Shown here in pieces: positions 1 through 6,267 of a stretch of 8,665 bases of DNA. Numbering within the stretch: position 1 is the first letter of the stretch; each line of letters opens with the position of its first letter. The DNA lies in assembly GCA_016210895.1 (NCBI GenBank), contig JACQTG010000232.1, positions 1 through 8,665 of the forward strand. Direction: 5' to 3'. This stretch comes from Acidobacteriota bacterium. GTDB taxonomy: Bacteria; Acidobacteriota; Terriglobia; Acidoferrales; 2-02-FULL-67-57. Made by a program: the position numbers and the translations under genes. The notes under the pieces are model-generated. The model was not told the DNA's origin. It worked only from the letters and a program-made list of their open reading frames with translations, and did not search any database.

Positions 1-23
1 GCTGTCGCTGGCTGAGCTGACAT
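1..23 (-). CDS. Possible start of the next gene (ctaB-like?), cut by window edge
   Basis: An ATG lies 27 bases beyond the ctaA stop codon, on the same strand, and opens a frame reading MSAQPAT before the window ends. Seven residues identify nothing. Protoheme IX farnesyltransferase (CtaB), which makes the heme O substrate of CtaA, is often the neighbour of ctaA; that is the only reason to suggest it. No clear Shine-Dalgarno sequence precedes this ATG, so the true start may differ or lie outside the window. Confidence 0.25.
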
Positions 24-50
24 GCAGGCTCAGGATGTCGGTTGTAGCCC

Positions 51-983
51 TCACGGCGTCGCCTTCTCCGGAAGCGAAGGGAGTTCGAGCGCTGTCTGTG
101 CGGGAGTCAGCCAGCGATGAGCCTGCCAACTGAGCATGACGCTCGCCGCCAGCAGTAGAGCCCCGAAGGTCACGTGCAACACGGTCAGGGCCACCGCCGC
201 CGGCTCGGGCTGCGGCGCGTCTTTCGTGGCCAGTCGAATCCAGTACGAGCCGACGCCCAGGCCCAGCTGCACACTGAGCAGAACCAGCAGCCACCGCGCT
301 GTGGTCCGGAGCGGCCCGGCGGCGAGATGGCGGCGATAGAGCGAAGCCAGCGCGGCGGCCACGGCGAGCGTGACCACCACAGCGCCTACCACATGGGCGG
401 CCACACCGACGGCACGGTGGCGCACAAGCGCTCCCAGCAGGAGTTGGAGAAAAATCGTCCCACTGGCCAGCAGGCACAGCCAGCTGACTCGTGGCAGGCC
501 TCGATCTTCGAACGGGTGAGCCGCGCGCTTCCAGCTCGGGGACGTTACCAGAGCAAGGCTGACGACGGCGCAAAAAAACAACTGCGCCAGGCAGGCGTGG
601 GCCACCGACACCGCCGTGGGCAGCAGAAACAAGACCGTGATCCCGCCCAGAACCCCCTGCATGATGACCGCCAGGAGAGCCAGAAGCCCCAGGCGGCGCA
701 CCCAGCGACGCGGTTCGCGTCGCCACAGCCAGATGGCCAAGATGATGGTGAGCAGCCCCACGAAACTTGCCACCATACGGTGGCCATGCTCGTAGAGAAT
801 GCCTCCCACCATCGGTGGCATCCAACTGCCGTACGACAGGGGCCAATCCGGCACTGCCAGACCGGCGTCATTGCTGGTAACGAGCGCGCCCGCCACCAGC
901 AACAGCCACGTGCTCCCGGCCACCATCAGCGCGAAACGGTGCAGGCCGAGATCGTCCGGGGTTGGCGTTGCGTCGTGCTTCAT
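51..983 (-). CDS. ctaA: Heme A synthase (CtaA/COX15 family)
   Basis: This integral membrane enzyme oxidises the C8 methyl of heme O to the formyl of heme A, the cofactor of aa3/caa3 oxidases. Numbering from an upstream GTG at 1031, the protein has about eight hydrophobic segments and the family signature LVTSNDAGLAVPDWPLSYGSW-like loop at 50-70. Catalytic or heme-binding residues appear in the expected helices: E81 and H84 (EHGHR), H145, H213 and H286. The E-x2-H spacing matches B. subtilis E57/H60. The extracellular cysteine pair of the Bacillus enzyme is absent (V60 and S67 occupy the equivalent loop). The ATG at 983 is preferred because the in-frame GTG at 1031 follows a stop codon directly and lacks a ribosome binding site. 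The ATG has only an AAGGG 14 bases upstream, so the start is not secure. The protein is 310 residues from ATG or 326 from GTG, both normal for the family. Confidence 0.9.
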   Translation of the reverse strand: MKHDATPTPDDLGLHRFALMVAGSTWLLLVAGALVTSNDAGLAVPDWPLSYGSWMPPMVGGILYEHGHRMVASFVGLLTIILAIWLWRREPRRWVRRLGLLALLAVIMQGVLGGITVLFLLPTAVSVAHACLAQLFFCAVVSLALVTSPSWKRAAHPFEDRGLPRVSWLCLLASGTIFLQLLLGALVRHRAVGVAAHVVGAVVVTLAVAAALASLYRRHLAAGPLRTTARWLLVLLSVQLGLGVGSYWIRLATKDAPQPEPAAVALTVLHVTFGALLLAASVMLSWQAHRWLTPAQTALELPSLPEKATP

Positions 984-1102
984 GGCTGAGGCATTTGCCC
1001 TTGGCGCAGGTGCCTTCGCTGTCCTAATCACTCACACCAAGAAGGAAAAAGCGCAGCGGGGATCGCGTTGCTCGAGCTTTTTGCTGGCGAGGGGGTAAGC
1101 AA

Positions 1103-1217
1103 GGAGGGCCACAAACGCTGCCCGGTCGTGGCCGGCTTGGAGACCCCCCGCCTCAAGTGGAAACTTCGTCGAGAAGCCGAGGCGGTCTTTCCCCTGCTCA
1201 ACGAGGTTGTGGCCTCC
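1103..1217. repeat. Nested inverted repeats between the cupredoxin gene and ctaA
   Basis: Outer arms GGAGGGCCACAA (1103-1114) and TTGTGGCCTCC (1207-1217) pair over 11 bases with a one-base bulge. Within them CCGCCTC (1148-1154) pairs with GAGGCGG (1179-1185). Inside that, CTTC (1164-1167) faces GAAG (1173-1176). The arms lie in the gap of about 240 bases that separates the lipoprotein stop from ctaA. No T-run follows on the transcribed strand, so a classical intrinsic terminator is not supported. A folded leader, a processing site or chance in GC-rich DNA all remain possible. I see no convincing promoter or reading frame on the coding strand in the rest of this gap. Confidence 0.35.
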
Positions 1218-1225
1218 GGGCTACC

Positions 1226-2014
1226 TTAGTTCCCACCTGCACCCGCGAACGTGAACTCAACCGTCTTGCTCTCCTTGGCCGCCAGCGTAACCTTTTGCTG
1301 AAGCGTCCCGTACCGCTCGTGCCAGGCCTCGATGACGTATTCGCCCGGTGGCAACCCCTTGATTTCGAAGGCACCCTGCGGGCCCGTGACGGCGAAGAAC
1401 GGGTGCTTGAACACGCCGATGTAGCTCTTCATCCAGGGGTGCACGTTGCACTTGACGGGAACGGCCACTTCTTCGCGCGGGAAACTGCGCACCAGGTTCT
1501 CGCTCCCCGGCGGCATGGACGTGTTCCACTCGCGGTTATTTTTAGGCACGGGGTGAATATTGTGCGTGGTGGGATCGTTGTTCAGGATATGAATCTCCTG
1601 TCCCGTCTGCACGGCGGAGACGTGGGGGATATACAGACACCCCTTCTGATCCAGGACAGCGGGCTCACTGGGCGTCGGAAAAGAAACGTTCCCCAACCCC
1701 TCTTTGACGTAGACGAGCACGTAGCGCAGCGTCCTGTTTTCGTTCACGACTACTTCTTCCGACCGTACCGGTTCCTTGTGTACTTTCATGCAGGCGGCTT
1801 CCGTGTCCATCCGCAAAGCGGGCATCCGCGGCGGTGTTCCTTGAAAGCTGACCTTGCCCGTCACCGCGGCCGCCGTGGCCGGGTCAATCTGCGCCACCGG
1901 CGCCGCCTCGGGCGTCGGGCCTCCCTCGGAAGTAACCTCAGCCTCTTTCTTGCAGCCGACTGCGAACAGAAGCACCAGGGTTGTTGCCAAGCTTACGAGT
2001 TTTTCTTTCGTCAT
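1226..2014 (-). CDS. Cupredoxin-like lipoprotein with carboxypeptidase-regulatory-like C-terminal domain
   Basis: This is a 262-residue exported protein that probably binds copper and may carry electrons in the periplasm. From the ATG at 2014 there is a lysine-containing n-region, a hydrophobic stretch and a lipobox-like FAVGC with C21 as the likely lipidated cysteine. A Pro/Ala/Glu-rich linker follows (about 22-50). The middle (about 50-200) resembles a cupredoxin fold: a histidine loop TTHNIH (H151, H154) is followed by KCNVHPWM with C189, H192 and M195, the usual His, Cys-x2-His, Met order of type 1 copper sites. Two extra cysteines, C75 and C126, could form a disulfide. Residues 206-258 (AVTGPQGAFEIKGLPPGEY...) look like a CarboxypepD_reg beta-sandwich. 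Such proteins are often named methylamine utilization protein or hypothetical. The start is chosen because AAAGGTG lies 8 bases upstream and the signal peptide begins there; an in-frame extension to 2098 would overlap the upstream gene. The partner is inferred from position only. Confidence 0.82.
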   Translation of the reverse strand: MTKEKLVSLATTLVLLFAVGCKKEAEVTSEGGPTPEAAPVAQIDPATAAAVTGKVSFQGTPPRMPALRMDTEAACMKVHKEPVRSEEVVVNENRTLRYVLVYVKEGLGNVSFPTPSEPAVLDQKGCLYIPHVSAVQTGQEIHILNNDPTTHNIHPVPKNNREWNTSMPPGSENLVRSFPREEVAVPVKCNVHPWMKSYIGVFKHPFFAVTGPQGAFEIKGLPPGEYVIEAWHERYGTLQQKVTLAAKESKTVEFTFAGAGGN

Positions 2015-2022
2015 CGGGTTTG

Positions 2023-2029
2023 CACCTTT
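2023..2029 (-). promoter_or_regulatory. Ribosome binding site of the cupredoxin lipoprotein
   Basis: AAAGGTG on the minus strand sits 8 bases before the ATG at 2014. It decides this start over the longer in-frame extension, which would run into the preceding gene and bury the signal peptide. Confidence 0.65.
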
Positions 2030-2057
2030 CTCAATTGAAGAATTGCCGAAGTCCTTG

Positions 2058-5000
2058 TCATTGCGATTGTACCAAATTTGCGCGCTCTCCGCCGGCACGG
2101 TTTGCGCTCGCGGCTCGGCCCGTTAGCAAGCGCTGTTCTTCCGGGGTGAACTGAAACATATAGCGCACGAGCAAGTCAGCATGATCGCCGCGGTAACCGC
2201 GGAAGCTTTCCGGGGTAGGGCCGGCGAACACCCAGCGGTTGCCCTCCCGCCGGAACAGCCCGGATGGCATGGAAGTTCCCGGCTGCATTCTGGCCGGATC
2301 GACGATCCAGCGCTCGGTCCAGGCGGGTTTCAAGCGCTCGGCCGCTAGGAGGAAATTCGGCGCTGTGGCGGTACGGTCGTGTGCCGGATCACCGGTGGCG
2401 TGACACCGCAAGCACGGCGCAGCCGGGTGGGTGAACAACTGCCGGGCCAGCATCCGCTCCTGGCCGGTCAAGGGCTCGAGCTTGGGCGGGATGTAAGGCA
2501 GCGGCTGAGTTGAGAGCGCCTGGAAGAAGCGCACCAGCTTGGCAATCTCTTCCGTCGAGAGATAGAAGGTAGGCATACGGGCGCGCAGGTAGGGACGCAC
2601 GCCGTTGCGATCCAACTGGGTTTCGCTCAGCGCGGGATTCTCAAGGAATTGCTTCATCCACTCTGGGTTCAGCCGCGCGCCGGCGCCGATCAGGCTGGGC
2701 GGCAACTGTTCCTTGCCTTCCGGAGTCTGGTATTGGGGCAAGCTCATCAGCACGGACTCTTGCCCGATGCGGACCTGGTGGCAGCCCACGCAGTTGTACT
2801 TGGTCGCGATCCACCAGCCGGCCTGGATGTCCTGGCGGTGGTCGGCGGGCTCGTAGCGGAGATGTTGCGGGATGGTCGGATCGACGCTGCCGAGCAGGAA
2901 GGTAGTCAGGGCCGTAACCTGCTCGGGGGTCAGATTGGGCGTCGGCATGCGCAAGCGCTCCCGCGGCTCCTTGACTTTGCCCTGGTCAAACGTGGCCGGG
3001 TTGGTGAGCTTCCGCTCGAAGAAACCCTTGTGGTCATACCACCTCCCGCGCGGCGACTTCGATCCATCGGGGAGGAGGCCGCGTTTGGCCTTCTCAGTGA
3101 GGAGGGCGAAATCGAGCCGCTCAATGGGCTTGCTGCCCTCGTTGGTCAACTCGGTTCCGATGCGGCCTTCCTCTTCGTAGCCCGCGATTTCGTGGCAGCC
3201 GGCGCAGCCATAGTGGCGCACGAGTTGGCGCCCGCGCCCTTTCAGTTCCGGGTCATCGAGGAAAGGAGCGCGCGGGTAGGTGCCCGGGTCCTCCTGCCGC
3301 AGCGTCAACAGGTAGCTGGCGATGTCGCGCGCCTCTTGCCAGGTGAGCCGCAGGCTCGGCATCACCGTCACCTGTTGGACTTGGAGTTCGTGGCCGTCGT
3401 TCGGACATTTGGAATGCTCGAGGTCGAAGACAAACGGTAATCCTTTGCGGGCATAGTCGCGCGGGCCGATGTCGCGCTTCTCGTAGGGGCAGTAGGGAAG
3501 CGTGCGCTCGCGCGGATTGTGAATCCAGCGTACGATGTAGTCGTAGTTGGCCTTCTCACCCAGGCGGCTCAAGTCGGCGGCAAAGTCTCCTCCCACGCCG
3601 CCCACGCTGTGGCAGGCCATGCAGCCGCGGCTCTCGAACAGTTCTTTGCCGCGCTGCGGGTTGCCGAGGGGCTGGCGGGGCAGGCGAGTCTGAATGCTGG
3701 ACTGCCAGATGAACGCACTAATGGCTTCGATTTCGTCCGCATCGAGTCGGAAGCGCGGCATCTTGGTGGTGGGCCGCCAGGCGTGGGGGTTTTCGAGCCA
3801 GACGGGAATCCATTCGGGGCGCAGTTTCAGCCGGATTTCTTTCAGGTTCGGGCCCACTTTTTTCTGGGCACGCAACAGGCCGCGGGAGCGGCGCTCCAGT
3901 TGTTCGATTTGGGCGTCAATGTTGCTGTTGGTGACCCGAAGGTTTTCCGCCTGCTGATAGTAGCGCTGGGCTTCCTGGTTGGTCTCGGCCTCATCGCCTT
4001 GCTGGATGCTGCGGGTGATTTCGAGCTCGTTCTGCTTGCCGGTCTTTTCCAGTTGCAGAACGTCCTGCTGGACCGCCTGCAGTTGCTCGGCCTCGTTATC
4101 GAAGCCTTCGTAGCGGTGGCAGCCGACGCAGCCGCGGAGGCGGAAGAGCGCTTTGCCTTCGTTCAACACGGAAGCATGCTCAAGGACAAAATCTTTGGCG
4201 TGGCACTGTTGGCAGCCGGCCTGGAAGTTTTCCCGGTAGAAGAGCGGCCACAGCCAGTACTTGTGTCGGCCGTGGCCCTTGGTGACGCTGGTGGTGGCGC
4301 GGCCGTTGCCGCCGTGGCAGGGTGAGCAGCCGAACTGCTCCGGGTCGTGAATCCGCAGGAGTTCGGGGGTGGGGTGGCTCGTGAACGGTGCGTCCGTACT
4401 CCGAGGCACCCCCAAGGCCGCCTTGGTCAAGGTGAGATTCGGCGGCACCAGGCCTTGGTCCATGCCCACGTGACACGACTGGCAGCGGTCGACCAGCACG
4501 GTTTCCGGGACGGCAAAATTTGCGGCCGACAGGACGTGGATTTGCCGGATACCGATTTCAAAACCTTCCATCTGCCGGGTGAGGCCATCCAGTTGTTGTT
4601 CCGCAAGTCCCACCAAGTGATCGTTCAGGTAGGTGTCGCGTTCGCGCCGCAAGCGGTTGGCCTCGGCCAGGAGCTCGGCACGCTGGGTCAGGAGTTGCGC
4701 CTTTTGGTCTTTCAAGCGGTTGAATTCGCCCTCGAGCTCCTCGTAGGTGAAGTTGGCGGTTTGGAGCGTGCCGTCGGCCTGCGGCAGCCGGACCTGAAAC
4801 GGTCCTCGCTTGACTTCTTCGATTTCGGCGCGCAGCTTTTTCTTGGCCGCCTCGCCGCCGGCGGTTTCCAGCTCGTACACCAGGGCCGTGACCTCTCCGC
4901 GGGCGGTTTGAAACGTATCCGTCAGGGCCGCGATCTGGTGCTCGACGAGCCGGGTCTGGCGGTCAATCTCATGCACGCGCGGCGCCACGGCCTGTTCGGC

Positions 5001-5270
5001 GGCCAGCATGGCTTGTTCCAGCCGCTGGAACTCAGCCGACTGGCGAACCGCAAGCTCGCGCCCGCGCTGCTCGGGCTTGAGCTTTTCGAGGTAGTCGGCG
5101 TAGAGAGCCTGGAAGCGTTTCTGATAGTCCTTCCAGGGGCGCAGCCCGTAGAACTCGTCGTAGAGCGCCCAGACGAGAGATGCCAGCAGGAGGAGCGAGG
5201 CGAGCAGAACCGGCCCGCTCATTGACTGGCTGGTAACTGGGTCTCTGTCCTGTGCGGGCGCGTCAGGCAC
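2058..5270 (-). CDS. Membrane-anchored octaheme c-type cytochrome with coiled-coil stalk
   Basis: This 1070-residue protein probably replaces cytochrome c1 as electron acceptor of the adjacent Rieske/cytochrome b complex. One N-terminal membrane helix (about 19-37) is followed by a predicted coiled coil rich in Leu, Glu, Gln and Arg (about 45-245), placing the rest in the periplasm. Eight CXXCH motifs start at C263, C315, C353, C381, C550, C689, C827 and C953. The first three are closely spaced and lack an obvious Met-Pro ligand, so they resemble a multiheme block. The last five each have a downstream Met-Pro (M504, M637, M775, M899, M1001), as in class I cytochrome c domains. A second Gln/Glu-rich helical segment (about 392-470) separates C381 from M504. 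A cysteine pair, C594 and C622 (YCPYEK, SKCPNDGHEL), sits between heme 5 and its Met. The GTG start has a GGAGG 6 bases upstream, better support than the ATG at 5222. It follows the cytochrome b gene by 33 bases. Its electron acceptor is unknown. Confidence 0.9.
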   Translation of the reverse strand: MPDAPAQDRDPVTSQSMSGPVLLASLLLLASLVWALYDEFYGLRPWKDYQKRFQALYADYLEKLKPEQRGRELAVRQSAEFQRLEQAMLAAEQAVAPRVHEIDRQTRLVEHQIAALTDTFQTARGEVTALVYELETAGGEAAKKKLRAEIEEVKRGPFQVRLPQADGTLQTANFTYEELEGEFNRLKDQKAQLLTQRAELLAEANRLRRERDTYLNDHLVGLAEQQLDGLTRQMEGFEIGIRQIHVLSAANFAVPETVLVDRCQSCHVGMDQGLVPPNLTLTKAALGVPRSTDAPFTSHPTPELLRIHDPEQFGCSPCHGGNGRATTSVTKGHGRHKYWLWPLFYRENFQAGCQQCHAKDFVLEHASVLNEGKALFRLRGCVGCHRYEGFDNEAEQLQAVQQDVLQLEKTGKQNELEITRSIQQGDEAETNQEAQRYYQQAENLRVTNSNIDAQIEQLERRSRGLLRAQKKVGPNLKEIRLKLRPEWIPVWLENPHAWRPTTKMPRFRLDADEIEAISAFIWQSSIQTRLPRQPLGNPQRGKELFESRGCMACHSVGGVGGDFAADLSRLGEKANYDYIVRWIHNPRERTLPYCPYEKRDIGPRDYARKGLPFVFDLEHSKCPNDGHELQVQQVTVMPSLRLTWQEARDIASYLLTLRQEDPGTYPRAPFLDDPELKGRGRQLVRHYGCAGCHEIAGYEEEGRIGTELTNEGSKPIERLDFALLTEKAKRGLLPDGSKSPRGRWYDHKGFFERKLTNPATFDQGKVKEPRERLRMPTPNLTPEQVTALTTFLLGSVDPTIPQHLRYEPADHRQDIQAGWWIATKYNCVGCHQVRIGQESVLMSLPQYQTPEGKEQLPPSLIGAGARLNPEWMKQFLENPALSETQLDRNGVRPYLRARMPTFYLSTEEIAKLVRFFQALSTQPLPYIPPKLEPLTGQERMLARQLFTHPAAPCLRCHATGDPAHDRTATAPNFLLAAERLKPAWTERWIVDPARMQPGTSMPSGLFRREGNRWVFAGPTPESFRGYRGDHADLLVRYMFQFTPEEQRLLTGRAASANRAGGERANLVQSQ

Positions 5271-5276
5271 CCCGGT

Positions 5277-5281
5277 CCTCC
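5277..5281 (-). promoter_or_regulatory. Ribosome binding site fixing a GTG start for the octaheme cytochrome
   Basis: GGAGG on the minus strand lies 6 bases before GTG at 5270. The alternative ATG at 5222 has no comparable motif, so the protein most likely begins MPDAPAQDRD, giving a 16-residue polar segment before the membrane helix. Confidence 0.7.
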
Positions 5282-5303
5282 AACGATTTCGTGGGTGACA
5301 ACC

Positions 5304-6239
5304 CTAGACGTTGAACCACGGCGTGACCCACACGTACTTGATGCGAAACAGCAGGCGAGCCAGCATCTTGACGGGCAGCCCCAGCATCGTGATCAACAAG
5401 AACTGCAGCGTCAGGTATTGGAGCAGGCTCATCCGCCGGTAGACCTTGCGGTTGAATTCGGTCAAGGTGATCAGCTTGTGGATGAGCCAGCCCGCCGCGG
5501 CGTAGTAGAGCCCCACCACGATGGCGCCAAAGATGATTTTTCCCCAGACACTGGTGATGCCGAGGATGTCGGGCAGGTCGCGGTTGACCTCGAAGACTAG
5601 GCGATTGTGATCCCAGGTCTGGCCGGGCCAGAACCACATCCAGCCGGGGCCGCGGATGAAGGTGCCGATGAAGATCATCGTCACCCAAAGCACGAGGAAG
5701 CCAAAGCAGAAGGCGAGGATGGCGAACTTGCGCTGGCGGAAGGTGTAGTAGCCGTTGCCGAGCGGGTTGGTGTCGAGGTAGGGAATGGCCATCAGGCCGA
5801 TGATGATCAGCGTCGGCATCAGCACGCCGGCAATCCACGGGTCGAAGTAGACCAGCATCTCCTGCAAGCCGAGGAAATACCAGGGCGCCTTGGCCGGGTT
5901 CATCGTCAGGTTCGGATTGGCCGGCTCTTCGAGCGGCGCGTTCAGCGTGATCGACCAGACCATCAAGATGAAGGTTACGATGATGGCGGCGAGAAATTCG
6001 ATTCGCATCAAAAACGGCCAGACGTGCACCTCGCGGTCCCAGCCGGGCTTGAAGGGAAAGGCCTTGCGGTGGTGGGTCTTGGCCATTTCCTGATTGGCTT
6101 CGAGCTGCGTCAGCAGGCGGTCGTTGGCCAGTGCTTGGCGGAATCCCATCCAGAAATAGAACGGAATCAGAAACAGCAGGGCAACGATGGGGACGTTGTC
6201 GGGTGCGGAAACAATCTCCCAGAGTTGGTGCCAGTCCAT
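5304..6239 (-). CDS. Cytochrome b C-terminal subunit (subunit IV-like, carries Qo motif)
   Basis: This 311-residue membrane protein corresponds to the C-terminal half of cytochrome b and completes the quinol oxidation site with the heme-bearing subunit encoded just upstream. It is nearly twice the length of chloroplast subunit IV. About six hydrophobic segments can be seen, near 17-31, 82-98, 135-153, 172-194, 234-254 and 272-290. The Qo signature lies at 115-127 as PAKAPWYFLGLQEML, so the usual PEWY is APWY here (118-121). A WMWFWPGQTWDHN motif at 200-212 lies in the loop after the fourth segment. AGAGGG is placed 5 bases before the ATG. The stop codon of the preceding cytochrome b gene is 28 bases upstream, consistent with cotranscription. 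No heme-b ligand pair is expected or seen in this subunit. Confidence 0.9.
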   Translation of the reverse strand: MDWHQLWEIVSAPDNVPIVALLFLIPFYFWMGFRQALANDRLLTQLEANQEMAKTHHRKAFPFKPGWDREVHVWPFLMRIEFLAAIIVTFILMVWSITLNAPLEEPANPNLTMNPAKAPWYFLGLQEMLVYFDPWIAGVLMPTLIIIGLMAIPYLDTNPLGNGYYTFRQRKFAILAFCFGFLVLWVTMIFIGTFIRGPGWMWFWPGQTWDHNRLVFEVNRDLPDILGITSVWGKIIFGAIVVGLYYAAAGWLIHKLITLTEFNRKVYRRMSLLQYLTLQFLLITMLGLPVKMLARLLFRIKYVWVTPWFNV

Positions 6240-6267
6240 CTCAGCCCTCTCTTGCTTCCACCTTTCG

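Noticed and set aside
1141..1190. Intrinsic terminator after the lipoprotein gene
   Set aside because: The stem CCGCCTC/GAGGCGG has a 24-base interior and no T-run on the transcribed strand.
1157..2038. Plus-strand open frame of 293 codons opposite the lipoprotein
   Set aside because: It is antisense to a gene with signal peptide, copper motif and ribosome binding site, and its Arg/His-rich sequence looks like an artefact.
2034..2061. Possible promoter for the lipoprotein gene (ATGACA, 16 bases, TTCAAT on the minus strand)
   Set aside because: The -10 matches only four of six bases and the neighbouring gene ends within it; the short gap and good ribosome binding site fit cotranscription better.
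2015..2098. N-terminal extension of the lipoprotein frame to 2098
   Set aside because: It would overlap the end of the octaheme gene and place 28 polar residues ahead of a standard lipoprotein signal peptide.
3519..4325. Long plus-strand open frames opposite the octaheme cytochrome, also at 2649-3440 and 4347-5225
   Set aside because: They run antisense to a gene with clear heme motifs. Their low-complexity Ala/Val/Gly/Leu content is typical of the reverse complement of GC-rich coding DNA, and none has a recognisable domain.
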